Shown here: in pieces, positions 35,085 through 48,959 of the stretch
Layout: every line of letters begins with the position of its first letter
Position numbering within the stretch: the first letter of the stretch is position 1
Origin: Lateolabrax maculatus
Taxonomy: Eukaryota; Chordata; Actinopteri; Acropomatiformes; Lateolabracidae
Length of the DNA: 64,000 nt
Assembly (NCBI GenBank): GCA_031216445.1
Contig: CM062217.1
Location: forward strand, 28,400,001-28,464,000
Reading direction: 5' to 3'
Translations under genes and position numbers: made by a program
The notes under the pieces: model-generated
What the model was told of the DNA's origin: nothing
Database searches by the model: none
The model's input: the letters and a program-made list of their open reading frames with translations, nothing else

Positions 35085-36287
35085 GTGTTTGCTGAGTTCA
35101 ACAGAATCGCAAGTAAGAATCTTGAGGGAGACTTCTTTGAGGCTCTGGACCAGTATACCCCACGTTTCATTGAACTTTTCAAAACAAGAAGGGGAACTGT
35201 TGGCCAGAAGCTCAGTGAGCTGATGCAGCACATGAGCTGGATGGTAAGTAGGTTAATTTTGCTTTTGATCTGTGTGATAGTTCATCAATCAAGTTCTAAA
35301 TGAGATGATCCAGCCCAACCTATTCTATTTCCTGTCTGACTTGTGCTTGTGCCTTGCAAATTACTCTGTTAACTGGTCTTTTCTCTCTCTGTGTATCATT
35401 AGACACCAGACGTGACAGTACTTCGCTCTGTTGTCCTCAAAGGCATTCCTATTTTACTTGGTGACGACTCCAGTGAATTCTTCAAGACATGCTCTGTAAG
35501 TACTTGCACATAAGAAAAAGTTTGGTCTGCATTAAAATAGAACTATATCTGTGCTGACATAGAAGATGTAATTTTATCTGCACAATATACAATATACATT
35601 TTGTACAGTGATTGATGTATTTTGTATGGCAATTCCTCCACAGCTAATCTGAGAGGTATTTAAACAGCCAGTAAATAAAAATGAAATTTGCCACATAAAC
35701 GTTGTACACATTAATTAATTGTAAATCTAAGGAGCAGGAGTCCAGGCTGAAAAGTCAGTGTCACTGTTTAAGAATATATGGACCTTGTGGACCATAGCTT
35801 TAGTTTAATCATACCACATTTATTTTGTTGGTTATATTGTAACAATCCAGTATGAACACATATTTAAAACCATATTCCCTAGCAAATGCTTTCAACATTA
35901 AAAATGAATGTTTAGAAGAGCATAAATTGCCATGCTGAAGAATGTGTGTGTGTGTCTTTGTAGGGTACAGCGAGAGACGAGGCCCTAGAATGCACTGTCG
36001 GTGTGCTGACAGTTGTCAGTGAAGATAATCCTCATGAGGGTCCAAGTTCAGTAGACCTCCAGCCCATCTCCACTGCCATCATTCTGGAGGGAGGTATCAT
36101 CATGGATCATATAAAAAAACTTGCCTCAGGCAGTTTGTCTGTTATTTGGGCTTACATATGCTTTGCATTTGGATTACCCAAAATGCATGGCAAATACACT
36201 CAACTTCATTCAGACTGTGATGCTTGGACTGGGAAAGAAAACCTCCCACCAAAACTGTTAACTTTGAAGAACAGTCTACTGGGTTAG
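35085..36287 (+). pseudogene. 3' exons of SAMD3-like gene, copy 4
   Basis: Exons at 35085-35243, 35403-35495 and 35964-36287; AATAAA at 37180-37185. The phase mismatch at the first junction remains. Confidence 0.65.
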
Positions 36288-37639
36288 ACCAGTAAAGAGC
36301 CATCAGCTGTCAGATAGTACTTTGTAAATTATGCAGCAGTTAATGTTCTCCTGTTATCAGAGAAAGTTTTATGCTTTCATGCAACTGAGCTGGCTTGTTT
36401 ATGATCTCAAAAAAAAAAAAAATTCTATTAAAGTGTACCATGTTATGCTAGTATGCTAATGGTGGAAATAGCGCCACCTTGTGTTGCAAAGAGTTGTTAG
36501 ATAATGTTGTCAGAAAGGAACCTAGCAAGGTTGACCTGTTTACATTTGTGTTTTGGGAAAACTTTTAATTATAGTAGTTATAATGTAGTACAAATACAAA
36601 ACCCAAGGAGTGATGTTTTTCTGTGTTGGTTTAAACCTTGGACTGATGCTCGCTTTGGGACACAAAAGCATTTGTTGTACTTTCAGTTTTGATCAGAAAT
36701 GCAATGATTTTGCATGCACTGAAGTCCTGTAATTATCAGGTGTTTACCTGTTTAATATTGTGAGACTGTTACATGCATAGAATTAGCTCACAAAAATGTG
36801 GTTTTATTTTTGCCATGTCCATGTCATGTTCTACAGTCAAATCAAACCACAAGTTTGTTGTTTAGCTGCTGTTTTGTACTTGAATGTACAAGAAAGTGAT
36901 ACTTGGGAACAGAACACTTGAGGCTGAATAATAGATTTAATGCATATTGTTATTACAATAGCCTAACAGACATAGATCACACTATGAGCAATTTTACAAC
37001 TAGCTTTAAAATACATTAAATATGACAAGAGGATAGAGAACAGTAATTTTATTGTTTATTGTAAGGTTATTACATGAGTGATAAAACACACATTTTATAT
37101 TGGAGAATTGGAATCAAAAGTAACAATATCGAACATTTATTGTTCAGTCTAGATCTGTCAGTGATGCAATTATTTTTTTAATAAATGTTGTAATGCAGCT
37201 GAACAAACCCAGTGAGTGTTCTTTTAAAGTATGTGTTTGTGGTGTTTTTCCCTTTATTAGGTAATAACAGCTAAAATAGATAAGAAATGGGAGAAGGACA
37301 AGGACCCATTCAAGGAAATTGGTTTGTTTAATTTAACTGAACTGAAATGAACTGAAAAAAAATGAGTGAGTAGTAAGTAGTAGGTATCATAATTCTAAGT
37401 GGGGTTAAATTTGTATCAAGCAGTCCACACAAAATGAAAAAATTAAGTTAACACTAAGCATGGCTATTAAGTTACATGAACTTTTTTTTTTTTTTTTTTA
37501 GTTGTACTACTTGATTTGGTACTGCACACTTAAAATAAACAAGCTTTTCTAACTCACTATTTTTAAGATTACTTTGCTTAATTTGCAACGAGTTTGCATA
37601 CTTTTTTTAAGTAAGGTCAACTAATTAGATTTTACAGTG

Positions 37640-38178
37640 AGTATACGTACACACGTCTCCCGCAGAGCTATGTTGAAAGTCCCTCAATATTCAGTCGAGT
37701 ATTGGCTAATGACCTGCAACACCTAGACGTGTCCAGTACAGTACTACAATATGTAGATGATCTCTTGATATGTAGCACCTCCAAAGCTCAATGTGCACAA
37801 GACTCAGTCTCAGCCCTGATGGCTTTAGAAAAGGGGGCTCACAAGGTGAGTAAAAATAAATTACAGTTTTGCCAGACACAGGTTGAATACTTAGGTAGAC
37901 AACTCTGTGGCACTAAATGAGCTATAGTGCCCTCACAAATTGAGGCAGTATCGAAAGCTCCCAAACCACAAACGGTGAGACACATGTCTTCATTTCTGCC
38001 ATCTCAGCTTTACTAGAAGCCATACACCATCCAAAAGTGTTAGCCATCATTAAATGCGTAGCTCATCAAAAAACGAATTCCCTGATAGCTAAAGGCAGAT
38101 GCAGCCGCAAAACGCATAGCTACACCCACCTGTATAGGACCACTGCTAGTAGCTGGAGATTGTGAACCACTGACAAAC
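37640..38178 (+). pseudogene. ERV RT downstream half and RNase H end, copy 4
   Basis: YVDD frame open to 37920. A private 11-bp deletion near 38097 (AAAGGCAGATGCAGCC) removes part of the GNNLADEAAK motif of RNase H and shifts frame. Confidence 0.8.
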
Positions 38179-38224
38179 TTATATATATATGATATATATA
38201 TATATATATATGAGCTATATATAT
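38179..38224. repeat. (TA)n microsatellite, copy 4
   Basis: About 45 bp with a single GA interruption like that of copy 0. Confidence 0.85.
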
Positions 38225-39189
38225 GTGCTGCTATGTAATAGCAGCACAACATCAGGCAAGTCCATATGCACATTCTGTATGGGCAAAAAGGGGGGGAAGT
38301 ATAATCACTGAAGAAGGTCCATCACATGGGCTATGGCGAAGTGCACATGGACATATTGTCCTCCCAACATCTTTGGTACAGGTTGCTACACGTAGTGCGC
38401 ATGGTCAGGACCATTGCACAAGTGGGGAGGTGTTGAGACGCCTTCAAGCAGTCTGGTGGTCACCATTTTTCCGACCTGCGTTTGTAGCTGAGACAATAAA
38501 AAAAGCCCTAAAAATGCTAGGAATCAAACAGAAGTTCAGATGTGTGTATCACCCACAGTCACAGAGAGTAGTGGAAAGGGCAAATGGCATGCTAAAAGCA
38601 AAACTTGCAAAAATTAGAGCAGACAGTCAGTATAAAATCAATTGGGTAGATGCATTGCCACTTGCTTTGATGGCTATACGAACACTAACTAACACTAACA
38701 CTAAGCTAAGAGACTAACACATCTAATACCACACGAGGCACTTACAGGGAGACCGATGCCGGTTCCCTTTTGTAGAGGGCCGTATGCGAGCAATGTGAAC
38801 GAGAACTAACATGCTACCTACGACACCTAACGCAAATACACAAAGCTGTGCTCCAACAGGTAAAAGCTGTGTCTGAGGACAGAGACGCTGACATTCCAGA
38901 GCAGCTAAGGAGAGTTGAACCTGGAGACTGGGTCTACGTAAAGGTGTTCAAACGAAAGTGGGACCAACCAAGGTGAGAAGGACCCTTTAAGGTTATCCTA
39001 ACTACCCCAACTGCGCTGAAAGTAGAGGGTAAGAAATGTTGGTTCCATTTAAACCATTGCTGCAGAGCGAGGGATCCAGGTGAGACAGCAAGGGCACAGC
39101 ACGATCCAGAAAGGGACGGTGAAGCCTCCCAACTGGAAGATAGACAGCTTCAAGATCCAAGGACAAAGATGATCACAGAGACTGGCTGA
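38225..39189 (+). pseudogene. ERV integrase, internally deleted, long unit 3
   Basis: Same internal deletion as the other long units; the SH3-like domain keeps the shared TGA (38974-38976). Confidence 0.8.
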
Positions 39190-39439
39190 GAGGAGGAGTA
39201 CCAGTAAACAACATAATCACACTCACGTATATAAAGTCAGCTCAATACAATCAAACATTGACATTAGGACCAGAAGGCATAAAAATAGACACGCATGTGG
39301 TTCACAGACAATGCCTAAAAGAAGGGACAGTGATGGTAGTGGTACAATGTTCACGAAATCAATGCACATAGATAAACCTACACCAAACCATGACAGCTGA
39401 AGAAGCAACCAAATTGACCCAAATTTAAGTAAAATGAGG

Positions 39440-39892
39440 TGTCTGAGCTGAGAGATGTCTCTCCCATGTGTGTCCAATGTTTAGATACTTGTGTGGATCC
39501 AATGTTTAGATACTTGTGTGGGAAATGTTTAGATAAGCCTATGTCCAAGGTCTGGCTACTTTCATAGATGGGTGCCCCTTGGGGGGTTGTTTTCCTAAAG
39601 TTCCAAAGAGATGAGATCAGTTTCAACCTGAACTATAGGTTCCACCTTCCCTTTCTGTAAAATAGCCATGTATGGTTATGAGGTTGGCTCTGAGCCTATC
39701 TTGTCACCACACATTAGCTATACCATGAGGCTTTAAAAGGTGTAGTTTGAGTGGAAAACGGGGGAGATTCACATTGGCTTCGGATCTTCTCACAGGCAAT
39801 CCATGGTGCTTGTTTTGACGCTGTACTTTTTGTAATAAACCTTTTTATACAACTAAGTCGGTGTCAGCGGAGATTCCTTCATCATCATCACA
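39440..39892 (+). repeat. ERV LTR, long unit 3 (approximate ends)
   Basis: Same layout as at 10817, with one extra G in the G-run near 39585. Confidence 0.6.
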
Positions 39893-39908
39893 TCATCGCT
39901 ACAGAAGA

Positions 39909-40549
39909 TACAACACAGCCAACCCGTCTCAGACAGCTAAGGTCGCAAAAGGAGGAAGCATTTAGGAGTGGAGACAGAAGCAGGTTCAAAGAGGCAAAGT
40001 ACAGGTTTAGCAAGGAGGTGAGGGGAGCTAAACGACTGTATTCTGAGAAACTCCAACACCAGTTCTCAGCCAAGGACTCTGCTTCTGTCTGGAAGGGGCT
40101 CAGAGAGCTCACCCATTACAAACCCAGAGCCCCCCACTCTGCTAACGACTTGCGCCTGTCCAACAATCTGAACAAGTTCTACTGTCGTTTCGAAAGACAA
40201 TGGGACAGTCCAGACACAATCCCCTGGGACTCCATCCACCAGCCCCAGGCCACCAGCTTCACCTCTCCCACCACTGCAGGGGCCTGGGCCTCTCCACAAC
40301 TTCAAACCTCAGAGGCCCCCTTCCCGTCCACAGTGACACCTCTCTCAATCCTGGAGAGGGATGTTAACAGACAATACAAGAGACAGAACCTCCACAAAGC
40401 AGCCGGGCCAGACTCTGTCTCTCCATCCACCCTGAAGCACTGTGCTGACCAGCTGTCTCTGGTGTTCACAGATATCTTTAACACTTCACTGGAGATATCC
40501 CACATACCAGCCTGCTTCAAATGTTCCAGCAAGAGATACTGTAAGACTT
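39909..40549 (+). mobile_element. LINE ORF2 fragment, long unit 3
   Basis: Same fragment and ends as at 11285. Confidence 0.75.
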
Positions 40550-41588
40550 AGAGCACACTGGCAGACGAAGAGAAAGACAAAAGACACTCACATATGTGCA
40601 GCCTGCAGTATACTGGATCCAATGGCCAGCTGACTCAGAACTTGCACACCAATGGAGTGTGTGAAAAGCCTGGATACAGAAAGAACTGCCCACAGCACAA
40701 GAACCACGACTGCCGCTGCACTGCACTCTGATGTATGATGAGACTCAGCAACATACTGACTACAAAGAATGCTGGACAGAGTTGATTACAGGCAAAATAT
40801 TATCTGTAATATGTCAAGACCTGTATGTTGGACCACAAGGACCAGCAGCAGCAGTTACTCTACCACCAGAACTACGTCCCTGGTTTCAAGTCACCAGCTC
40901 CGTCCCACATGTTACACTCCTGATAGCTAATGGACATGAATCACGTGACCTAGGACCGATGGTGAAGGCAGCACTACAAGTGACTGTATGGAAACCAACT
41001 CAGAACACGCATGTGCAGTCATCCTCCGATGGACAATATGTGAAAATATTTCTGCGAGCATATGACAAAGGAACAAGAGCCCAAGTGCTACTAAGTCAGA
41101 GATTCCCTACTCAACTGCCACTCTCAGAAGAACATAGTGTGCTACTACATCAGATACCACATGAGTTATGGTCACATCATAAAACAGATGTAGGGCTAGT
41201 TAGGTCAGCACAGCCAGTTCACATCAAAGCAAAAGAGGGCATTGTGTTGCCATACCAAAAACAATATCCCATGAAACCACACCAAATAGCAGGTATAAGA
41301 CCCACCATCAAGGGCTTGGTAGCAGCAGGTGTGTTAAAACCAACAAAAAGTCTGTGTAATACACCAACTTGTCCAATAAAACAAAATAAACTCTAGTGAC
41401 TATCGATTGGTGCATGATTTGTGCGCCATTAATTCCACTGTAGATGCAGAAGTACCTGTGGTTCCAGACCCACATACTTTGCTTTCTAATATCCCACATG
41501 ACGCCTGTTGGTACACAGCATTTGTTAGTGTGCCATTACACCCAGATTCACAGTATCTGTTTGCTTTTACATATCAAGGACAGCAGTA
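40550..41588 (+). pseudogene. ERV gag-end remnant and RT upstream half, long unit 3
   Basis: As in long unit 2; interrupted by CACTG at 41589. Confidence 0.85.
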
Positions 41589-42109
41589 CACTGTAAATGC
41601 AAACATGGTATTTAATTAAAAATAGTAAATTGACTTAAATCATTTTTTATCAAATTGCTATTAACACTCACTTTTAGTAAGTTACTTGTAATTTGTGGTT
41701 GAAAAATCTCACCAGCTCAGTCTACTTGAACTGGATTAATTTAGAAAAAGTATGTTTTCGATAATTGTGCTTTTACAAGTACATTTACTCAATACTGCAC
41801 TTAAGTACAAAGTACTTTAAGTACTTTACTTTTTTTTTCATATTACTGTCTACTTTTACTCCACTACATTTCAGAGGGAAATATTGTACTTTTTACATCA
41901 CTGCATATGTAATAATACATACGCGATATATAATAATAATCAGTAGTATGCTACTTTTAATTTTAATATTTTAAGTATTTCTTTTTGTGGTTATATGTTT
42001 TTTACTTAATTGAAATTTTCACTGCAGGAGCTGTATTGTAAAAGAGTAGTTTCACGGAGTGGTATTAGTACTTTTGCTTCGATTTGAAAACTTCGCCGGC
42101 TTTTTTTTT

Positions 42110-42264
42110 TTTTTCCCGACCTGTGGGCATGCGCAACTCCGTCCTCTCTACGCCTGACGGTATGTCAACAACACACCCGCAACGGACGAGGAGCTGGACC
42201 TAATCCCTGCAACAGCACTCGTTAAGGTTATTTTCAGCATTCTTGTGCTTGGCACACTCATTTG
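42110..42264 (+). promoter_or_regulatory. Promoter-proximal region and 5' exon 1, copy 5
   Basis: As copy 2, including the 56-bp block missing from copy 4; donor GT at 42265-42266. Confidence 0.5.
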
Positions 42265-42784
42265 GTGAGTAATATTTTACCCTTGTTTAGACCGTTTTCT
42301 TTCTGTAAGTAAGCGCCATATTTTTCGTGCTTGCTAGTAATGATGTGTGTTGTAATGTCGGCTAACGCTGCCTCAGAGCTATATAGCTCTGAGCTAGCTG
42401 AACTATATTATGGACATAACGTGTCTTACTTTTGTCACGTTAAAGTTGAGGAGAAACTTTAGTGTAGCGGTCGCGGGCGTGCTCGTCACGTGCACGCGCA
42501 CACCCGCTGTCGGAGTTGATTTTTTTTTCTGAGGCCAGTCATCTATGAGTACTCACTCACGATGAGAGACTGATCCCGGCGGTTTGTGAGTTTCCATGAG
42601 CAGGAGGGCATTCACATGGCAGAACATCAGAACAAGTCTGGATGTATCATTTTATTTTACGTTCGGCTGTTAAGTTAGGACTATGCTAACTTAATGTTAT
42701 TTTATTTAACCCTCCTCACTTAACACTAGTCATATTTGTAGCTGTGTCGTTTCCATGGTTACCACGTTTAGCGCGCCCAATGAG

Positions 42785-42908
42785 CCGGTCACCCGCTCCA
42801 CTCAGTGTGATCATTCTGCAGGATCAATGAACTGTCAGCGTGTTTAATCAATCATAACTCTGAATACTAAACTGATTTTCACGGGATTGTTTAATGCAAA
42901 CGTCACAC

Positions 42909-42958
<50 letters not shown>

Positions 42959-43426
42959 AGAGAGAGATAGATAGATAGATATAGATTTTCATTTTTTTTT
43001 ATATATATGTAGATATACATATTCATTTTTTCTGAGATCTAACTTCTGTCTATTGTGTTTTATCTTATATTGATGTATAATGTTGTATTGTTTCTTCATT
43101 TTTCAACTTATTAAAATAGCTGAGTAGTACACAATCTGCTTCTGCTTCTCTATCATATATTAGTGTTTTTATATATATGTGTGTGTGTGTATTATATTAT
43201 ATCATACATAGCATATATCACATACCAGAATATTCTATTACCGTTATGCCTATTATGTATATTAAAATACGCCGAATCATGTGTCCGGTATCATGCCTAC
43301 ATGTATGACGTTTGCAGAAAAAAATCCCGTGAAAATCAGTTTAGTATTCAGAGTTATGATTAATTAAATGCATTGACACTTCATTGTACCTGCAGACAGA
43401 TTACACTGAGTGGAGCGGGTGACCGG
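42785..43426. repeat. 128-bp inverted repeat with AT-rich centre, copy 5
   Basis: Same hairpin; the central TA run (about 42912-42954) is longer than in copies 2 and 4. Confidence 0.7.
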
Positions 43427-43427
43427 T

Positions 43428-43441
43428 CCAAGATGGCGGCC
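43428..43441 (+). promoter_or_regulatory. YY1-type site, copy 5
   Basis: CCAAGATGGCGGCC, unchanged. Confidence 0.5.
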
Positions 43442-43822
43442 CCACGTCTCGTCAGCGCCAATAGGCAGTAGCGGTCGATGCGGCGTCTACTCTTTATATG
43501 TCTATGCCGCACACTGTTTACTTGCGCAGTGCTTGTCTGATCACACGAGGAGTGCAGTGAGAGCCCGCAGATCAGATTTGGGACAGACAAAAGGGTCTCC
43601 CTGTCTGTCTTTTTATCATAGCCTGTTACCATTGCTGGCATACTCAGTGGCCTAAGTTATTCTTTAAGGTTATGTTGTCTAGAATATGTACATTACAATA
43701 GTCTTTGTGGGTAATAGGCCTATGTTACAGTTTTCACTTGTACTGGAAACAAGATGTTTATGAGTTGTGGTGAGCTTTGGTTGTGTTAAATTGTTGTATT
43801 GTTCTTAACTGTCCCCTTCCAG

Positions 43823-43869
43823 GCTCAGGCAGATGGTGATCAATCCACAGTTCCCTTGATACCACATAA
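43823..43869 (+). other. Exon 2 (47 bp, non-coding), copy 5
   Basis: Identical splice boundaries to copies 2 and 4. Confidence 0.6.
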
Positions 43870-44120
43870 GTGAGTCATTTACCATTTACCTTTTGTACTG
43901 CTGTGTTCATTTGGTAGCTGTTCTTGTCTTAAAGAAGTTAAATGATTAAAAGCTTGATAATTAGATAGATTTTTGCAAGGATTTAGTTTTTTTCTGTTGC
44001 TCTGGTATTTCAAGTCTGATACTGCATGTTAGTGTTTTTGTTTTTTGTTTCTATTTTGCCGGGCTTGATGCTAAAATGATCTTTTCTTTTCAGATTTTTC
44101 AAGAAGACAAAAAACTTCCT

Positions 44121-44852
44121 ATGCAGTGGTCGTGTAAGTACTGCACATTTTGCGCTGAAAAGAGGTGCTTCTTACTTAAGCATTACCGCTTAAAACACGG
44201 GTGCCACACTCGAATATCACCACTACCGTGCCTTTATAAGGAGTGCCTGTGCACATTTAAATCTTTCAATGCACTCAAAGTCCACTTATCAACATGGCAC
44301 ACTCAAAAGGACCTGGGGAACGTGGGTGAAACTGCTTTCCATTGTCAGCTGTGTGACTTTGTGGAGCCTTGCACTGGAGCTGACTTTTTTACCCATTTAC
44401 AAAGACATTTGAAGCTGAAGCAAAAGGTTTCCTGTCCATATCAAGGCTGTAGCTTTCAGAGCAATGTTTATTCAACCTTTAATGCACATAAAAGCAAAGA
44501 ACATCAAGACCACAATAAGATGGCATTCAAACCTGAAATTGTGTCACATAATGTACTTGAGGTACCTCCACCTAATATAAATATTCAACCTGAGGATAGT
44601 GCCCCTGAAACTGATCAGGTTGAGTTTGAGGTTACTGAGCTCAATGAAGATGTGGGAGACTTGGAGAGTCAGTTGGAACATAATGTAGCTGCTGTTTTTC
44701 TGAAAATGTCATCGATTCTTAACATCTCTGAAAATGCCCTGCAAGAAGTTATAGAGCAGATCAACCAAATTTATGTGCTTTCACAGCCATTGTTACATAC
44801 CTCGGTTGGAAAAATACTAAATCAACATTGTGGAGATGTTGAGGACTCTTAA
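44121..44852 (+). CDS. Four-C2H2 zinc-finger protein (truncated), copy 5
   Basis: 243 codons; private Arg to Gln change within finger 3 (THLQRH for THLRRH), with zinc ligands intact. Exon starts at 44094. Confidence 0.65.
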   Translation: MQWSCKYCTFCAEKRCFLLKHYRLKHGCHTRISPLPCLYKECLCTFKSFNALKVHLSTWHTQKDLGNVGETAFHCQLCDFVEPCTGADFFTHLQRHLKLKQKVSCPYQGCSFQSNVYSTFNAHKSKEHQDHNKMAFKPEIVSHNVLEVPPPNINIQPEDSAPETDQVEFEVTELNEDVGDLESQLEHNVAAVFLKMSSILNISENALQEVIEQINQIYVLSQPLLHTSVGKILNQHCGDVEDS

Positions 44853-46271
44853 GTGAGTGAGATAGCTAAAGTATTTACTGAGAATAATGTATTCCTGAAA
44901 TTCACTTCTACTAGGGGGTCATTGTCAACCCCTTCGCAAGCGAACATCATACATTTGAAAAGAATTCTCAGTGGTGACGCCTATTGAGTTTGTCCTAAAA
45001 AATGACAGGCAGACAGTTGTGTATATCCCCATACTAAAAATGCTGCAGACATTACTAAACAATGGAGAAATTTTAGATAAGGCCATGTCATCTGAGACAA
45101 ATTTGTCACAAGGATACAGATCTCACAGGGATGGTTACCGGTTTAAAGACAATTCTCTCTTGACAGAGGAAGAATTCAGGATTGCTCTTTTCTTGTACAT
45201 AGATGATTTTGAGGTGGCTAAGCCCTTGGGAACCTCCAGAAAGAAACACAAGCTGCCATCTACTGGGTACTTGGAAATCTACACCCTAAATATCGCTCCT
45301 CTCTTCATTCCATTCAGCTTGCTCTACTCATCATCGCTGAAGATGATATCAGGAAGTTGACTTTAAATGAGAGACCACAGTCTATTGAAGAATTAAAAGT
45401 GCAACTGGTAGATAAACTGTCACTGCAGTATGACTTTAAACTGCAGTATGAAGATCAAGACTTCCATAATGCCCTCTGCAATTTGACTGAAATAACTGAT
45501 TTACCTGAAAGAGCTACGCTCAAAATCATCCCTCTTGTGACTCTCCATTTAACCGCATTGTCATCACCCACCACAACATCAGACACTGAGTGCAGCACAG
45601 CAGACACTGAGATCCTGTCGACAGGAAGAGCATCACCATCGCTAAGACAACAGTGGCCAGATTTCTTTGACATACCCAATTTCTCAGTTGATGTTGACTA
45701 TAGACTCAGACAGGCAGATCTTGCCTTTATGAAGGATGGAACACGTATGACTCTACCACGAGATATGAAGCATGACATACTAGAAAAGCTTGCTGAGACG
45801 ATGTACAGTTTCAAGGCTTACCCTAAAGATGATGACTTCAGCAGTGTTGCAAAAGCACTAATTAGCAAACACCCCTGCCTCACTGAGCCTGGACCACACA
45901 GATGGTATGGCTGGAAAAACAGCCTTAAATTATCGCACAAAGCTTCAAAAAGCTGGATGTGAGGATGTAGCAATCAATGGAGGCAAAAGAAGTAAAGGCA
46001 ACCCAGAAGGAGAATCCTCAAGCAAGAATATCAAACGGCCAAAAAGAGGTGAAGCAAACTACCTACCTAACTTACCTGAAGGACATGATGAAACAAGCCT
46101 TGAAAATGCCAGAAAGGTTCTCGTGGAAGAAATGAAGAAGAAACAACCCAATGGCACTCTCATCTCACAAATGATGGACCAATCATTCCCACTACGCAGA
46201 CAAGAAATTGTAGAAAAGGAACCTGCTGTACAGAACATTGTTGAACGATGGCCAGCACTCTTCACAGACAG
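44853..46271 (+). pseudogene. Transposase-like remnant joined to SAMD3-like domain, copy 5
   Basis: Shared stops and frameshifts, plus a private 1-bp insertion near 44931 (CAACCCCTTCGC for CAACCACTAGC) that adds a shift before the TGA at 44956-44958. Confidence 0.6.
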
Positions 46272-46417
46272 GTAAACTATTTTTGTTCTCAACCAATAAA
46301 ATAATGCCTATCAAAAAGAAATTCAAGGTGTGTGGCTAGAAATCCAAACACACTTGTTGGAATGTTAACACTTCTGCCATCTCTCCATCCCTACCCACCC
46401 CTCTCTCTACTTTTCAG

Positions 46418-47620
46418 GTGTTTGCTGAGTTCAACAGAATCGCAAGTAAGAATCTTGAGGGAGACTTCTTTGAGGCTCTGGACCAGTATACCCCACGTTT
46501 CATTGAACTTTTCAAAACAAGAAGGGGAACTGTTGGCCAGAAGCTCAGTGAGCTGATGCAGCACATGAGCTGGATGGTAAGTAGGTTAATTTTGCTTTTG
46601 ATCTGTGTGATAGTTCATCAATCAAGTTCTAAATGAGATGATCCAGCCCAACCTATTCTATTTCCTGTCTGACTTGTGCTTGTGCCTTGCAAATTACTCT
46701 GTTAACTGGTCTTTTCTCTCTCTGTGTATCATTAGACACCAGACGTGACAGTACTTCGCTCTGTTGTCCTCAAAGGCATTCCTATTTTACTTGGTGACGA
46801 CTCCAGTGAATTCTTCAAGACATGCTCTGTAAGTACTTGCACATAAGAAAAAGTTTGGTCTGCATTAAAATAGAACTATATCTGTGCTGACATAGAAGAT
46901 GTAATTTTATCTGCACAATATACAATATACATTTTGTACAGTGATTGATGTATTTTGTATGGCAATTCCTCCACAGCTAATCTGAGAGGTATTTAAACAG
47001 CCAGTAAATAAAAATGAAATTTGCCACATAAACGTTGTACACATTAATTAATTGTAAATCTAAGGAGCAGGAGTCCAGGCTGAAAAGTCAGTGTCACTGT
47101 TTAAGAATATATGGACCTTGTGGACCATAGCTTTAGTTTAATCATACCACATTTATTTTGTTGGTTATATTGTAACAATCCAGTGTGAACACATATTTAA
47201 AACCATATTCCCTAGCAAATGCTTTCAACATTAAAAATGAATGTTTAGAAGAGCATAAATTGCCATGCTGAAGGATGTGTGTGTGTGTCTTTGTAGGGTA
47301 CAGCGAGAGACGAGGCCCTAGAATGCACTGTCGGTGTGCTGACAGTTGTCAGTGAAGATAATCCTCATGAGGGTCCAAGTTCAGTAGACCTCCAGCCCAT
47401 CTCCACTGCCATCATTCTGGAGGGAGGTATCATCATGGATCATATAAAAAAACTTGCCTCAGGCAGTTTGTCTGTTATTTGGGCTTACATATGCTTTGCA
47501 TTTGGATTACCCAAAATGCATGGCAAATACACTCAACTTCATTCAGACTGTGATGCTTGGACTGGGAAAGAAAACCTCCCACCAAAACTGTTAACTTTGA
47601 AGAACAGTCTACTGGGTTAG
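46418..47620 (+). pseudogene. 3' exons of SAMD3-like gene, copy 5
   Basis: Exons at 46418-46576, 46736-46828 and 47297-47620; AATAAA at 48507-48512. Confidence 0.65.
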
Positions 47621-48959
47621 ACCAGTAAAGAGCCATCAGCTGTCAGATAGCACTTTGTAAATTATGCAGCAGTTAATGTTCTCCTGTTATCAGAGAAAGT
47701 TTTATGCTTTCATGCAACTGAGCTGGCTTGTTTATGATCTCAAAAAAAAAAAAAATTCTATTAAAGTGTACCATGTTATGCTAGTATGCTAATGGTGGAA
47801 ATAGCGCCACCTTGTGTTGCAAAGAGTTGTTAGATAATGTTGTCAGAAAGGAACCTAGCAAGGTTGACCTGTTTACATTTGTGTTTTGGGAAAACTTTTA
47901 ATAGTTATAATGTAGTACAAATACAAAACCCAAGGAGTGATGTTTTTCTGTGTTGGTTTAAACCTTGGACTGATGCTCGCTTTGGGACACAAAAGCATTT
48001 GTTGTACTTTCAGTTTTGATCAGAAATGCAATGATTTTGCATGCACTGAAGTCCTGTAATTATCAGGTGTTTACCTGTTTAATATTGTGAGACTGTTACA
48101 TGCATAGAATTAGCTCACAAAAATGTGGTTTTATTTTTGCCATGTCCATGTCATGTTCTACAGTCAAATCAAACCACAAGTTTGTTGTTTAGCTGCTGTT
48201 TTGTACTTGAATGTACAAGAAAGTGATACTTGGGAACAGAACACTTGAGGCTGAATAATAGATTTAATGCATATTGTTATTACAATAGCCTAACAGACAT
48301 AGATCACACTATGAGCAATTTTACAACTAGCTTTAAAATACATTAAATATGACAAGAAGATAGAGAACAGTAATTTTATTGTTTATTGTAAGGTTATTAC
48401 ATGAGTGATAAAACACACATTTTATATTGGAGAATTGGAATCAAAAGTAACAATATCGAACATTTATTGTTCAGCCTAGATCTGTCAATGATGCAATTAT
48501 TTTTTTAATAAATGTTGTAATGCAGCTGAACAAACCCAGTGAGTGTTCTTTTAAAGTATATGTTTGTGGTGTTTTTCCCTTTATTAGGTAATAACAGCTA
48601 AAATAGATAAGAAATGGGAGAAGGACAAGGACCCATTCAAGGAAATTGGTTTGTTTAATTTAACTGAACTGAAATGAACTGAAAAAAAATGAGTGAGTAG
48701 TAAGTAGTAGGTATCATAATTTTAGGGTTAAATTTGTATCAAGCAGTCCACACAAAATGAAAAAATTAAGTTAACACTAAGCATGGCTATTAAGTTACAT
48801 GAACTTTTTTTTTTTTTTTAGTTGTACTACTTGATTTAGTACTGCACACTTAAAATAAACAAGCTTTTCTAACTCACTATTCTTAAGATTACTTTGCTTA
48901 ATTTGCAACGAGTTTGCATACTTTTTTTAAGTAAGGTCAACTAATTAGATTTTACAGTG

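Larger units (their letters stand above)
30335..37639 (+). mobile_element. CACTG transposon, copy 4 (complete)
   Basis: 7305 bp from CACTG (30335-30339) to CAGTG (37635-37639), flanked by AGTA on both sides. About 56 bp ahead of exon 1 are missing near 30764 compared with copies 2 and 5. Confidence 0.8.
41589..48959 (+). mobile_element. CACTG transposon, copy 5 (complete)
   Basis: 7371 bp from CACTG (41589-41593) to CAGTG (48955-48959), flanked by AGTA. Last copy of the array. Confidence 0.8.
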